From NCBI RefSeq assembly GCF_004770905.1, contig NZ_RQHT01000014.1, positions 2,041,001 through 2,105,000 of the forward strand: a stretch of DNA of 64,000 bases. Reading direction: 5' to 3'. The first letter of the stretch is position 1; each line of letters begins with the position of its first letter. The position numbers were made by a program, and so were the translations under genes. Source of the stretch: Leptospira bandrabouensis (GTDB lineage Bacteria; Spirochaetota; Leptospiria; Leptospirales; Leptospiraceae). The notes beneath the pieces are model-generated. The model was not told the DNA's origin and ran no database searches. It worked only from the letters and a program-made list of their open reading frames with translations. Below, in pieces: positions 26,077-38,257 of the stretch.

Positions 26077-26610
26077 ATGGAAACAATTCACGCAACGACC
26101 ATCCTTTCTGTTCGTAAAAACGGTAAAATTGCCGTAGGGGGAGACGGTCAAGTATCCATGGGAAATACGGTAATGAAACATACCGCAAAAAAAGTCAGAA
26201 GACTTTACAACGGTAAGGTGATTGCCGGATTTGCTGGAAGTGCCGCAGATGCCTTCACTCTATTTGAACTTTTTGAAAAAAAATTAATCGAACATGGTGG
26301 ATCTGTCTCTCGGGCAGCAGTGGAGCTTGCTCGTGAGTGGAGGATGGACCGGATGCTTCGTAGGCTTGAGGCACTTCTTATTGTTTGTGATGCCAATGAA
26401 TCTTTTTTAATTTCCGGAACGGGAGATGTGATTTCACCGGATGATGGAGTGCTTGCCATTGGTTCTGGTGGGAATTTTGCGCTTTCGGCTGCTCGTGCTC
26501 TTGTACAAAACACGGATATGGATCCAAAAGACATCATTACCAAGGCAATGGCGATCACTGCGGATATTTGTATATACACTAACCATAATTTGGTGATTGA
26601 GGAATTATAA
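26077..26610 (+). CDS. hslV: ATP-dependent protease HslVU, peptidase subunit
   Basis: HslV is the threonine peptidase of the HslVU complex. The motif [20 protein letters not shown] is the mature N-terminus in most HslV proteins, preceded here by a six-residue leader METIHA, so the catalytic Thr is expected to be T7 after processing. Further signatures are [20 protein letters not shown] and the C-terminal [20 protein letters not shown]. Length 177 is normal. The leader resembles the short extension of B. subtilis CodW (MSSFHA), where an N-terminal Ser is used instead. hslU follows directly. Confidence 0.95.
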   Translation: METIHATTILSVRKNGKIAVGGDGQVSMGNTVMKHTAKKVRRLYNGKVIAGFAGSAADAFTLFELFEKKLIEHGGSVSRAAVELAREWRMDRMLRRLEALLIVCDANESFLISGTGDVISPDDGVLAIGSGGNFALSAARALVQNTDMDPKDIITKAMAITADICIYTNHNLVIEEL

Positions 26611-26611
26611 A

Positions 26612-28030
<1,419 letters not shown>

Positions 28031-28034
28031 TTTA

Positions 28035-28063
28035 AAAGAGGCAAATCCACTATTTGCCTCTTT
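28035..28063 (+). terminator. intrinsic terminator after hslU
   Basis: A 12-bp perfect stem (AAAGAGGCAAAT / ATTTGCCTCTTT) encloses a 5-nt loop, CCACT, and the stem itself ends in TTT. It lies 5 nt past the hslU stop codon and between convergent operons, so it may work in both directions; the A-rich side gives a T-run on the minus strand too. Confidence 0.85.
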
Positions 28064-28086
28064 CGATTTCTTTTAATGTTTATCAG

Positions 28087-29949
28087 TTAATGAACCAGAT
28101 CCACTTTTTCAAAACCGCGAAGGGAATTCCCGACAAGGATTTCTTCCGCATCTAACAAATCTGATTGGAAAAGATCCGTTTCTTTGACCCATCCCTTTCG
28201 GAGTAGCGCTTCTCGGAACACACCGGGGAGGCCGCCGGTTTCCAGTGTTGGGGTAAACCAAAACTTTCCTTTTTTCAAAAATAGATTTCGAATATTGGTT
28301 TCTAGGATCCGCCCATCCTGATCATACAAAACACAGTCATCAATGGATTTGGTTTTGCATTCATCTAACATCTTTTGATAAAAAGACCTGTTTGTTGTTT
28401 TGTGGTATAAAAACAAATCGTTGGAATCCACGGGCCGACTCGCTAGTCCAAGTCGGATTCTCGGGCGAAATTTAGGTTTTGTGTGCGGAAAACTTTCCAA
28501 ACGAAATTCTCCCTTTTCATTTAGTAAAAACCGTAGTCGAAAAACACCTTCGTCTTTGTAAGAATGGTTATGTGTTTTTAAACAGGCCTCCGCCTTTTGT
28601 TTAGAAAAGGGATAACCAAAACGATTTGCCGTTTCTTCCATTCGTTCCAAGTGGAGATCTTTTAAAAAATAATGTCCTTTTCTGAATCGTATCGTTTCTA
28701 AAATTTCAAAAGAGGGAGGGTTGGGGTTAGTGATGAACTTTAGTTTGGATAGGCATTCCTTATACTCTGCCTCGGCTTCGGAAAGAACTGTAATCCCACT
28801 TCCCACTCCATAGTTTCCTTTCCAAAGATTGTTTTCTTTTTTTAAATGTAAGGTTCGAATCGTAACATTGGAACGAACCCAAGGAACACCATCTAACATT
28901 TCCGAGACGAAGATGGATCCTGTATACAATCCCCTGTTTGTGTTTTCTAGTTCTCGTAAAAGTTCAAAGGATCTTTTTTTCGGTGCACCAATCACAGAGC
29001 CTGAAGGAAAAAGTGCCTGAAGGACGGGAAACCAAGAAAAAGGATTTTTTAATTTGGCTTCCACTTTGGAAACCATCTGCCAAACCGTTTCCAGACCTTT
29101 GATTAAAAAAAGATCGGTAACTTTCACTGTTCCTTGTTTGGCGATCCTTCCCAAGTCGTTTCGATATAAATCCGTAATCATTACATTTTCGGCTTTTTCT
29201 TTGTCAGAAGTTGCGAGTTGTGATTTATATTCTTTATCTTGTTTGGATGTAAAACCTCGAAGGATTGTTCCTTTCATAGGTTCTGTTTTTATTTTATCGC
29301 CATTTACTTCAAAAAAAAGTTCTGGTGATAAAGAGAGAGTCCTTGTATCTAAAAAAGGATAATAAACAGAGTATTTTGTTTTTTGTTTTGCTTTTAACGA
29401 TTGGTAGTATAAAAACAAATCCCCTTCGATGGAAATCGAAACGGGAAAACATAAATTCAATTCATAACTTTCACCAAGTAAAAGTGCTTCTCTTGTTTTT
29501 TTAAATCGTTCTTTGTAGGTTTCTTTATCCCATAAGGCAGTTATATTTTTTAATGCCGTGTTTTCAAGGTTGAGAAAAGAAGGTTTCGGATACTTGATTC
29601 TTTTTTTTTGTTTGTAAATGGAATATTGGAGGAGGGGAGTTCCTTCTGCGAGAGAAGAATGTTTTAAATTCAATCCTTCGATAAAAAAATACCCAAGTTC
29701 AAAAAATAAGGCACCACAAGGATAAAATCCTTTCTCTCGGTAGTCGTCTAACTTGGATAAGTTTTTTATGATGGTTTCTGCGACTGGTTCTTTTTCTGTA
29801 TAGAGGATTTCTATTTCCTCATGTAAGTCAAAATACCAATCGCAAATGGTAAAACCTGGTTCATTACGAGAGTCTTCAAAGAGAAGGCCACCAATATTTC
29901 GGTATTCTTTCTCAAAAGACTCCCAAGTAAATTCTGAAACCTGTATCAA
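28087..29949 (-). CDS. pabBC: fused aminodeoxychorismate synthase component I / aminodeoxychorismate lyase
   Basis: The N-terminal 400 residues are PabB: QALFPSGSVIGAPKKRSFEL, GLYTGSIFVS and GVGSGITVLSEAEAEYKECL (chorismate-binding enzyme signatures). The C-terminal 200 residues are a class IV PLP aminotransferase of PabC type: FEILETIRFRKGHYFLKDLH, DCVLYDQDGRILETNIRNLF and GGLPGVFREALL. Together they convert chorismate to 4-aminobenzoate for folate, needing only a PabA glutaminase encoded elsewhere. The fusion is 620 residues, the expected sum. It overlaps the upstream GHKL gene by 4 nt, so the pair is co-transcribed. Confidence 0.92.
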   Translation of the reverse strand: MIQVSEFTWESFEKEYRNIGGLLFEDSRNEPGFTICDWYFDLHEEIEILYTEKEPVAETIIKNLSKLDDYREKGFYPCGALFFELGYFFIEGLNLKHSSLAEGTPLLQYSIYKQKKRIKYPKPSFLNLENTALKNITALWDKETYKERFKKTREALLLGESYELNLCFPVSISIEGDLFLYYQSLKAKQKTKYSVYYPFLDTRTLSLSPELFFEVNGDKIKTEPMKGTILRGFTSKQDKEYKSQLATSDKEKAENVMITDLYRNDLGRIAKQGTVKVTDLFLIKGLETVWQMVSKVEAKLKNPFSWFPVLQALFPSGSVIGAPKKRSFELLRELENTNRGLYTGSIFVSEMLDGVPWVRSNVTIRTLHLKKENNLWKGNYGVGSGITVLSEAEAEYKECLSKLKFITNPNPPSFEILETIRFRKGHYFLKDLHLERMEETANRFGYPFSKQKAEACLKTHNHSYKDEGVFRLRFLLNEKGEFRLESFPHTKPKFRPRIRLGLASRPVDSNDLFLYHKTTNRSFYQKMLDECKTKSIDDCVLYDQDGRILETNIRNLFLKKGKFWFTPTLETGGLPGVFREALLRKGWVKETDLFQSDLLDAEEILVGNSLRGFEKVDLVH

Positions 29950-30782
29950 AACTCCATCTTTTGGAGAGCCTCTAACGGATAGTTGAGGTACACCGTCGTT
30001 GTTTTTTTACTGGTTTGGATATCGAAACATTCCAATGGATCAAGTCCTAAGTTATAAAAACCTTCATCAATCATTGCAATTCCAAACCCAGCACTTTCTT
30101 TTTCATCCAAAAAGTCAGGCCTGAAAAATTCAGCAGAATTTCCTTGTTTGGCAAGTTCCGCATGTCTTTCTCTACTTTTGCGAATTCGGTTTAAATCCAT
30201 TCCCATAATGGGGGAATCATTTCTAATTCGAATGTAAACTGATGTTGGTCTGATTTCAATTTTCATTGAAATTTTTAGATCATATTTTTTTACCTTTTCT
30301 CTAACAATTGTTAAGAATTCTTTTTCGTCTACAGAGAGGTTGTGTTTTTTTGATCTTTTTTTATCCGATAAAGTTAGAATCTTTTGAACCACTTTTTTGA
30401 TTTTATCTGGCACAATGTAACGTTGCATTGCATCCCGAAGTGGTTCTGTTTCTAAAATAATGTCGAGTAACTCTTCTGCTTCTTCTTCTGGAGTTTGTCC
30501 CTGTGCTGTGAGTTTATTCAAAAGTTCATCTTGAAAAATCACAAAACGCGTGTTTGCTTTTACAGCATTTAAGAGGGCTTCCATCAGACCGCTAAACAAA
30601 TGAAATGAAGTAAGAGGATTTGCACCTACTCGGTTTAAGATTCCTTGAACTACTTCATTGACGATATCTCGTGTTGACTTGGTCAGACCTTTTAGTTCAA
30701 AATGGAAATAGTCCTTTTGAATCAACTCGTCCAAGTTTTCGATGATTTCGGTGCCTTTATATTTGATTTTCTCGTTTCCCAT
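29946..30782 (-). CDS. GHKL-fold (histidine-kinase-like ATPase) protein (278 aa)
   Basis: The sequence shows an N-box-like helix, HLFSGLMEALLNAVKANTRF (about 61-80), a strand SVYIRIRNDSPIMG where the G1 box belongs, and ESAGFGIAMIDEGFYNLGLD in the G2 position. There is no phospho-accepting His domain, no membrane segment and no receiver domain. A charged insertion of about 90 residues separates the N-box from the remainder, unlike RsbW. It may be an anti-sigma-type kinase or a degenerate ATPase. It is translated just before the pabBC fusion with a 4-nt overlap; the functional link is unknown. Confidence 0.6.
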   Translation of the reverse strand: MGNEKIKYKGTEIIENLDELIQKDYFHFELKGLTKSTRDIVNEVVQGILNRVGANPLTSFHLFSGLMEALLNAVKANTRFVIFQDELLNKLTAQGQTPEEEAEELLDIILETEPLRDAMQRYIVPDKIKKVVQKILTLSDKKRSKKHNLSVDEKEFLTIVREKVKKYDLKISMKIEIRPTSVYIRIRNDSPIMGMDLNRIRKSRERHAELAKQGNSAEFFRPDFLDEKESAGFGIAMIDEGFYNLGLDPLECFDIQTSKKTTTVYLNYPLEALQKMEF

Positions 30783-30869
30783 TGAGGTTCGCTAAACTTT
30801 TATGTTAAAAAAACGGGAAAACAGGGTTTTGTAAACCAGTTTTCAATTCCGTGACAAAGGATTGTGTCC

Positions 30870-31112
30870 ATGAAAGAATTCCTTTTAAAAACTCCAGATT
30901 TGGGTGATACAGAAAAGATCGAATTGGTTCGTTGGCTCCGAAAGGAAGGTGATTCCGTATCCCAAGGGGACGAAATGATCGAACTTGTCACCGACAAAGC
31001 CGCCTTTCCCGTCGAATCTCCCTATTCAGGAATCCTAAAAAAAATCATAATGGAAGAAGGATCGGTAGTGAAAAAAGGAGATATCCTCGGAATCATGGAT
31101 ATTAACGAATGA
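30870..31112 (+). CDS. stand-alone lipoyl/biotinyl-domain protein (80 aa)
   Basis: The whole protein is a single lipoyl-type flattened barrel: a start KTPDLGDTEKIELVRWLRKE, then VTDKAAFPVESPYSG, whose K43 in TDKA is the expected lipoylation site, and EGSVVKKGDILGIMD at the end. In 2-oxoacid dehydrogenases such a domain is fused to the E2 acyltransferase; here nothing follows. AAGGA at 30857-30861 with 8-nt spacing supports the ATG at 30870 over the GTG at 30864. Its stop overlaps the start of the metallophosphoesterase gene (ATGA). No dehydrogenase or lipoate ligase gene is nearby. Confidence 0.8.
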   Translation: MKEFLLKTPDLGDTEKIELVRWLRKEGDSVSQGDEMIELVTDKAAFPVESPYSGILKKIIMEEGSVVKKGDILGIMDINE

Positions 31113-31972
31113 AAATCCTCCATATTTCTGACTTACATTTCCCGAAGAAACTTCCTTTGTTTTCTCTTCGTGGAAAAGCTATTGTCGGATACCTCAGCTA
31201 CCGGTTGAGACGAAAATCAAAACATCCACTTGTACTGATTTCTGCTATGGTTGAAGCTATTAGCAAATTAGAATATGATGCACTTATCATCTCTGGTGAT
31301 TTGACAAATGTTTCTCATCCAGGTGAGTTTCAAAATGCAAAAGAAATTTTAAGTCCTCTGCTTACTGAAAAAACATTTATCATTCCCGGAAATCATGACC
31401 GTTACCACAAACGAGCCGTTGGACCAAACCCCTTATTTGAAAAAACATTCAGTGAATGGCTTGGGACCTCTCTTGATTCCAAATTATACATTCGCTCTAA
31501 AAAAATTGGTGGGAAATTGTTTATAGGATGGGATTCTAATTATGCCATTCCGAGGATCACTGCCAGTGGTTACGTATCTCCCGAGATCATCGATAAAACT
31601 CTTAACCATGTTACAGAACCTTATGTTCTTGTATGCCACCATCCCCTTTGGAATCCCAAAACGGAAATTGAATCCAAAACACATCAGATGACTAACAGAG
31701 CTGAGGTGGTAGAGAAATTAAAAACCAATCCTCCTGAGTTGTATTTACATGGTCATACACATACCAATTGGGTGAAACTCCCAGGGCCTAACACTTCTTT
31801 TCCCATTGTAAACTCAGCATCGAGTACTAGACTCTCAGATAGAAACCATGAATGTGGATTTCACTTAATTGAGATGGAGAAATCAACACATTACCGTCGT
31901 TTTATTTATTCCGAAGACAAATTTATCGAGACTAATCCAATTTTTTACGAAGAATCGGAAGGGGTCATCTAA
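31109..31972 (+). CDS. calcineurin-like metallophosphoesterase (287 aa)
   Basis: All metal-binding motifs of the family are present in order: [10 protein letters not shown] (D-x-H, residues 3-12), LIISGDLTN (GD), IIPGNHDRY (GNHD), VCHHPLW (H) and [11 protein letters not shown] (GHxH). Members cleave phosphomono- or diesters such as cyclic nucleotides or UDP-lipid precursors; nothing here pins down the substrate. The start overlaps the lipoyl-domain stop by 4 nt and the mrp gene follows 11 nt downstream, so these three probably form one transcript. Confidence 0.88.
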   Translation: MKILHISDLHFPKKLPLFSLRGKAIVGYLSYRLRRKSKHPLVLISAMVEAISKLEYDALIISGDLTNVSHPGEFQNAKEILSPLLTEKTFIIPGNHDRYHKRAVGPNPLFEKTFSEWLGTSLDSKLYIRSKKIGGKLFIGWDSNYAIPRITASGYVSPEIIDKTLNHVTEPYVLVCHHPLWNPKTEIESKTHQMTNRAEVVEKLKTNPPELYLHGHTHTNWVKLPGPNTSFPIVNSASSTRLSDRNHECGFHLIEMEKSTHYRRFIYSEDKFIETNPIFYEESEGVI

Positions 31973-31983
31973 AAGGACAAACT

Positions 31984-33036
31984 ATGGCTAATTCAAAAAT
32001 CGACTTAACAACAATCCAAAGACAACTCATGCAAGTAAAACACCCTGAGTTAAAAAAAGATATCGTAAGTTTGGGAATGGTTGCATCTGTAACTCCTACA
32101 GATGATGGAATTGAAATCTTAATCAAAACACCAAATGCTGACAGACGATTACAAATCGGACTGGAAGCACAAACAAGACAGCTTATTTCCAAAATCGAAG
32201 GTGCAGGAAAGGTCAAAATCAAATTTGAAGTAGACCAAAACCTAAAGATGGAAGATGGAAATCGCATTATTGGTGTTAAAAAGGTAATTGCTGTCGGATC
32301 CGGAAAAGGTGGGGTTGGAAAATCAACTGTCACTGCAAACCTTGCTTCCACTCTTGCACGTAACGGCAAGAAGGTGGGGATTCTTGATGCAGATATCTAC
32401 GGCCCTTCGCTTGGTAAGATGTTTGGAATCAATGGTCGCGTTGCTTTAAAATCCGAAGAAGATAAAATTTATCCCATTGAAAAACATGGAATCAAACTGA
32501 TTTCTTTTTCCTTTCTTGTAACAGAAGACCAACCAGTCGTTTGGCGTGGACCCATGCTTGGAAAAGCCATTGAACAGTTCTTATACGATGTTGTCTGGGG
32601 AGAGTTGGATTATTTATTTATTGACTTACCTCCGGGAACAGGAGATGTCCAACTGTCACTCGCCCAACTCATTGATTTGGACGGGGCGGTGATTGTGACA
32701 ACTCCGCAAGAAGTAGCAGTCCTTGATGCAGGGCGTGCTGCGGCGATGTTTAAACAAGTAAAAGTACCAATTCTCGGAATTGTGGAAAACATGTCAGGTT
32801 TTGCTTGCCCTAAATGCGGTCATGTAACTGATGTTTTCTCCAAAGGGGGAGGGGAAAAACTTTCGAAACAAGTAGGAGTACCGGAACTTGGCTCTGTTCC
32901 TTTGACTTTGGATGTGATGAGTTCTGGAGAATCTGGAAAACCAGCCCTACTTGACGCAAAAGATTCCCCATTGCAACAGGCTTATTTCCGCATTGCAAAA
33001 AATTTGGAAGACCAAATAGCCCAGTGGGAAGATTAA
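31984..33036 (+). CDS. mrp: Mrp/ApbC-type iron-sulfur cluster carrier ATPase
   Basis: An N-terminal MIP18/DUF59-like domain (about 8-80) is followed by a ParA/MinD-type ATPase with deviant Walker [12 protein letters not shown] (105-115). [15 protein letters not shown] and [16 protein letters not shown] are diagnostic of Mrp. The metal-binding CPKC ([11 protein letters not shown]) is present, where a bridging [4Fe-4S] cluster is held by a dimer. It delivers Fe-S clusters to apo-proteins. Length 350 is normal. The ATG is 11 nt after the phosphoesterase stop. Confidence 0.93.
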   Translation: MANSKIDLTTIQRQLMQVKHPELKKDIVSLGMVASVTPTDDGIEILIKTPNADRRLQIGLEAQTRQLISKIEGAGKVKIKFEVDQNLKMEDGNRIIGVKKVIAVGSGKGGVGKSTVTANLASTLARNGKKVGILDADIYGPSLGKMFGINGRVALKSEEDKIYPIEKHGIKLISFSFLVTEDQPVVWRGPMLGKAIEQFLYDVVWGELDYLFIDLPPGTGDVQLSLAQLIDLDGAVIVTTPQEVAVLDAGRAAAMFKQVKVPILGIVENMSGFACPKCGHVTDVFSKGGGEKLSKQVGVPELGSVPLTLDVMSSGESGKPALLDAKDSPLQQAYFRIAKNLEDQIAQWED

Positions 33037-33083
33037 AAATCACTTGTTTCTTCTTCCGTCTTTCTTAGTCTAAAGGATATACT

Positions 33084-33776
33084 ATGAATTTTGAACGCGG
33101 TTCCAAACCAAATCCTACAGGTAACTTAATCGCATACTGCCATGTATTCGGAGAAAACCCGATTGCTCCCGGTGGTAAAATCATAGCATCGAATGTGGTA
33201 GTTAGTTTCTTAAAAATAGGGGACAACTACCCGGTGGTTACCTTCCCGCCAGTGGCTCTTCCTTCTAAAGAGGAGCTTATGAAAATCCTCTCTGATAACA
33301 TCCATTTGTACGATGTAGTACAACTCCCGGATTTTCAAATGCCAGAGAACAAGGAATCTGCTAACCAATACATCCAAGAGAGAATGGAACAGTTCAACTC
33401 CATGGTGATGCGTTATGTGGAGTTTTGTAAGGCCAAAGAAAAGAAAACACAAACCACAAGTCTTACTGAACATCTAGAGCAGGTGAGTGAACCTTTGGAA
33501 ACATTGGCAAGTCTTTCCTTAGAATTTAGAAATACATCAGGAATTGCTAGGGAAGCTACTAGGTTAAAAATGGAAAGGATCGTAGACTACTTCCATAACA
33601 ACCATCCTACTCTTGATATTGATAATTTTAAAAAAGCTCTCACGGTTCCAGGAAAAATGGGTGATGAACTCATTGGACTTTACATACAAAAGTTCAATGC
33701 GATTCAAATTGAAAATTATGAGACGGCTTCTGATCTTAGAAAACGCATTTTAGAAATTGAATCATCTGCTCATTGA
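33084..33776 (+). CDS. UVR-motif-containing protein of unknown function (230 aa)
   Basis: I do not recognise the N-terminal 180 residues, which begin [21 protein letters not shown] and include a short beta-rich part followed by helices. The C-terminus [19 protein letters not shown] matches the UVR helical hairpin found in UvrB, UvrC and McsA, which mediates protein-protein contact. There is no signal peptide. It lies 47 nt after mrp and about 50 nt before the release-factor-like gene. A role as an adaptor is inference; it is clearly a real gene by its codon use and ribosome-binding context (AAAGGATATACTATG). Confidence 0.65.
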   Translation: MNFERGSKPNPTGNLIAYCHVFGENPIAPGGKIIASNVVVSFLKIGDNYPVVTFPPVALPSKEELMKILSDNIHLYDVVQLPDFQMPENKESANQYIQERMEQFNSMVMRYVEFCKAKEKKTQTTSLTEHLEQVSEPLETLASLSLEFRNTSGIAREATRLKMERIVDYFHNNHPTLDIDNFKKALTVPGKMGDELIGLYIQKFNAIQIENYETASDLRKRILEIESSAH

Positions 33777-33826
33777 TCCTTAGGAAAAAAATTTCTTGAC
33801 CAAATCTATTTAAACTCTATCCTCAA

Positions 33827-34213
33827 ATGCCCTTAACCTTTCCCGTTTCTGTTGAAAAGAATTTATCACTACAGAGACGGATGGAAGTACTAGGAATTAC
33901 AGAAGCGGATCTTAAAGAACGTTTTGTAAAGTCTAGTGGTAAAGGCGGACAAAACGTAAATAAGGTTTCTACTGCCGTACATTTGGTTCACACACCTTCT
34001 GGGAAACAAATCAAATGTTCCGTCTATAGAACCCAAGGTCTTAACCGTTATAAAGCGAGAGATTTGTTATGTTTGGAATTGGAAAAAGAAATGGATCCTT
34101 CTAAATCCGACTCTGACTTACAAAAACTGCGAAAGAAAAAACAAGATAAGTATCGCAAATCTTTGAAGAAGAAGTTGGAGATAAAAAAATCGGAATGGAA
34201 CGAACCTATGTAA
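33827..34213 (+). CDS. GGQ-domain peptide chain release factor-like protein (128 aa)
   Basis: The segment KSSGKGGQNVNKVSTAVHLV contains the GGQ motif (40-42) that triggers peptidyl-tRNA hydrolysis on the ribosome. The C-terminus KLRKKKQDKYRKSLKKKLEIK is a basic tail like that of ArfB/YaeJ, which lets the factor sense empty mRNA channels. The codon-recognition domains of RF1/RF2 are missing. It therefore most likely rescues stalled ribosomes or is an RF-H-like factor. The ORF overlaps the next gene by 19 nt. Confidence 0.85.
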   Translation: MPLTFPVSVEKNLSLQRRMEVLGITEADLKERFVKSSGKGGQNVNKVSTAVHLVHTPSGKQIKCSVYRTQGLNRYKARDLLCLELEKEMDPSKSDSDLQKLRKKKQDKYRKSLKKKLEIKKSEWNEPM

Positions 34214-36123
34214 AATCATATTTCATTGTTCTTATTTTCCCTATCTTTTTTGTATCTTGTTTTGATTCTTTTCTCCCTTACCAATCTTTAAAGTGGTCTC
34301 TCGGATGGGAATACCGATTTCTAACACAAGAGGAATTAGTCCATTTTAGTCCAGGGATAGAGGACCTCTCCTTAGAATACCAAACCTACACTATACCTTA
34401 TGTAAGTTTAGAAAAATCTAGTTCAAAATATTTATCAGCTCGGATACGGTTTCGTGATTCGATGGGATATGAAGAATCAGCGTTATTGTTATATGGGCTT
34501 GTTACTTTTTTTGATGCCTATTGTGGAGAGGTAAAGTTACAATCTCAGTTTTTTTACTCCACAATGGAAAAAGATTCGGCAAATCCAAAATTAAATATTA
34601 CATATAACCGAAGTTTTGTGCCAATCCTCTCCCTTCCCAAAGAATGTTTAGGTAATTATGTTTATATCGTATTTTTTTCCGAAGGTATTCTACCAATTGG
34701 TTTTTCGGAACCTCCTCTTTTGGGAGATCCAACCGAACATCAAAAAGCTATTGCCAATAGAAGCCAGTCTTTTGCCTCTTTAGGATTTTTCTTTTTAGTC
34801 CTTGGATTATTTTCCTTCTATCTTTTCGAAAGGCGAAAGAAAAAACAACTACTTGCGTTTACTTGGTTTTCTTCTATATCGGGGATTCACTTTTTATCAC
34901 AGTCTGGATTTTTTGGATTATTCTATTATGATTCGATCCTTCCTAGTTTTATCATTTTTATTTTTACATTGTTTTTAATTCCTATCAGTTGTTTGTATTT
35001 TTTTGAACAATTGGTTGGTTCTGGAAGATGGAATGTCATTCGAATGTTGTGGCAGTTTCATGTTTTGTTTTCGATTGTGATTCTTGCTTTAGCATTTACA
35101 GAAACGATACCACTGTCACTTGCGATTATCACTTTTGTTTGGTTGTGTTTGCCTACACTCGTGGTTCAAATCATAGTTGCTTGGGGACAAGTTTCTGCCA
35201 AAAAACCAAAGGCCATTTTGTTAGTGATAGGAGCTTCGGCTCTATTTATCCTCAATGCACATGATATTTTATCCTCTCTTGGAATTTTGGATTCAGTCCC
35301 AAGGTCCTCCCATTGGGGATTTTTTATTTTTGTAGTTTGTCTCACTCTGTATGGGGAAAATTTATTTCGTAATTCCGAGGTAAAGTATGCAACTTTACAG
35401 AAAGAAATCATTACCGCTGCCAGAATTCAAAGTGCTATTTTACCTCCTTCTCCTCCTCATTGGGACCAAATGGATATTTCTGTGTATTACCAACCTTCTC
35501 ACGAGGTAGGAGGGGACTTTTACGACTTTCAGGCATTAGGTGGAAAAAAGTATGGGATACTCATTGCGGATGTCGTAGGGCATGGACTTGGTGCCTCCAT
35601 CATTGCTTCGCTTTCTAAGTTTGCTTTTTTTACAGCATACAAAGATTGGGGGAATCCATCTTTTTTACTAACAGCAATGAACGAAGATTTGGTGAAAAAA
35701 TCTTTTGGTCGTTTTACAACGGCGACCTACTTTTATATCGATCTGGAATCGAGGAAGTTTATGGTTTCCAGTGCTGGCCACCCTTCCTTTTTTCATTGGA
35801 AAGCCCAGTCAAAAGAACTTGTGGAAATTAAACCCAAAGGAAAACCACTTGGAATTCTTTCGGGGCTTACTTATGGAGAAGAGGAATATAGTTTTGGGCC
35901 TGGGGACCAATTTTTATTTTATACGGACGGACTTACCGAAGAGGAAAATGCAGACCGATTGGAATACGGCGATAAACGTCTTGCTAGATCCTTTTTAGAA
36001 ACGATCACCAAACAATCTTTAGATCCAATGGCTAATATTCTTGAAAACTTTCATTATTTTACGGGTCTTTCAGGTGCTCCCCACGATGATATCACCATCA
36101 TCCATTTACATCTGAAGGAATAA
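34195..36123 (+). CDS. SpoIIE/PP2C-type phosphatase with 7TMR-DISM-like sensor (642 aa)
   Basis: A leading hydrophobic segment ends at FFVSC, a possible lipobox or signal peptide. An extracytoplasmic domain (about 25-185) precedes about seven membrane helices (about 190-385). The cytoplasmic C-terminus is a PPM/SpoIIE serine phosphatase: ARIQSAILPP, EVGGDFYDF (first metal Asp), ADVVGHGLGASIIASL, and GAPHDDITIIHLHL at the end. It should dephosphorylate a STAS-type antagonist in response to an external signal. The start overlaps the GGQ gene by 19 nt. The stop codon is embedded in the A-run of the groEL terminator. Confidence 0.88.
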   Translation: MERTYVKSYFIVLIFPIFFVSCFDSFLPYQSLKWSLGWEYRFLTQEELVHFSPGIEDLSLEYQTYTIPYVSLEKSSSKYLSARIRFRDSMGYEESALLLYGLVTFFDAYCGEVKLQSQFFYSTMEKDSANPKLNITYNRSFVPILSLPKECLGNYVYIVFFSEGILPIGFSEPPLLGDPTEHQKAIANRSQSFASLGFFFLVLGLFSFYLFERRKKKQLLAFTWFSSISGIHFLSQSGFFGLFYYDSILPSFIIFIFTLFLIPISCLYFFEQLVGSGRWNVIRMLWQFHVLFSIVILALAFTETIPLSLAIITFVWLCLPTLVVQIIVAWGQVSAKKPKAILLVIGASALFILNAHDILSSLGILDSVPRSSHWGFFIFVVCLTLYGENLFRNSEVKYATLQKEIITAARIQSAILPPSPPHWDQMDISVYYQPSHEVGGDFYDFQALGGKKYGILIADVVGHGLGASIIASLSKFAFFTAYKDWGNPSFLLTAMNEDLVKKSFGRFTTATYFYIDLESRKFMVSSAGHPSFFHWKAQSKELVEIKPKGKPLGILSGLTYGEEEYSFGPGDQFLFYTDGLTEEENADRLEYGDKRLARSFLETITKQSLDPMANILENFHYFTGLSGAPHDDITIIHLHLKE

Positions 36124-36153
36124 AAAAAGCCTTGGAAGTAACTCCAAGGCTTT
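36122..36153 (-). terminator. intrinsic terminator of groES-groEL
   Basis: On the minus strand an 11-bp perfect stem (AAAGCCTTGGA / TCCAAGGCTTT, positions 36126-36153) with a 6-nt loop is followed by a run of seven T (36128-36122). It lies 65 nt past the groEL stop. On the plus strand the same hairpin follows the SpoIIE gene but has only three T, so it is weaker in that direction. Confidence 0.85.
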
Positions 36154-36217
36154 GGTCTTTCGGTCTGACGATTTCCATAAGAGATCGACGGACCTGGAAA
36201 GAGAATGTGCGAATGAT

Positions 36218-37873
<1,656 letters not shown>

Positions 37874-37889
37874 TTATTTCCTTTTAGAT

Positions 37890-38180
37890 TTAGTTTGTCA
37901 CAACACCGAGGATGTCGCTTTCACGGATAATGAGTAGATCACGTCCGCCTTGTTTGATCTCTGTTCCGGAGTATTTTCCGTAGAGAACTGTATCTCCTAC
38001 CTTTACCTCTAAAGGAACGAGTTTTCCGTCTTCATAACGACCTTGTCCTACGGCGATGACTTTCCCTTCTTGTGGTTTTTCTTTCGCTGTGTCTGGTACG
38101 ATGATGGATCCGATTTTTTCTTCCGACTCATTCTTTGGCTCTACGACCACTCGGTCGCCTAAAGGTTTGATTGATGCCAT
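37890..38180 (-). CDS. groES: co-chaperonin GroES (Hsp10)
   Basis: GroES caps the GroEL ring. The 96-residue product shows [19 protein letters not shown] at the start, the mobile loop with [15 protein letters not shown] (about 23-37), and [16 protein letters not shown], all conserved in GroES. An AAGGAG sits 7 nt upstream of the ATG. It leads the groESL operon. Two HrcA-type CIRCE operators and a sigma70-like promoter lie within the 140 nt upstream. Confidence 0.98.
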   Translation of the reverse strand: MASIKPLGDRVVVEPKNESEEKIGSIIVPDTAKEKPQEGKVIAVGQGRYEDGKLVPLEVKVGDTVLYGKYSGTEIKQGGRDLLIIRESDILGVVTN

Positions 38181-38219
38181 GAGTAACTCCTTGTATGCAA
38201 TCTACTAATGATTCCGAGT

Positions 38220-38246
38220 TTAGCAACAATCTAAAAAGAGTGCTAA
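38220..38246. promoter_or_regulatory. CIRCE operator 1 (HrcA site), proximal to groES
   Basis: TTAGCAACA-N9-GAGTGCTAA matches the CIRCE consensus TTAGCACTC-N9-GAGTGCTAA at 15 of 18 arm positions; the right arm is perfect. Outer bases extend the symmetry: GAGTTTAGCA (38216-38225) pairs with TGCTAAACTC (38241-38250). It lies just downstream of the predicted promoter, where HrcA binding would block transcription of groESL. Confidence 0.88.
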
Positions 38247-38257
38247 ACTCTGGTACC

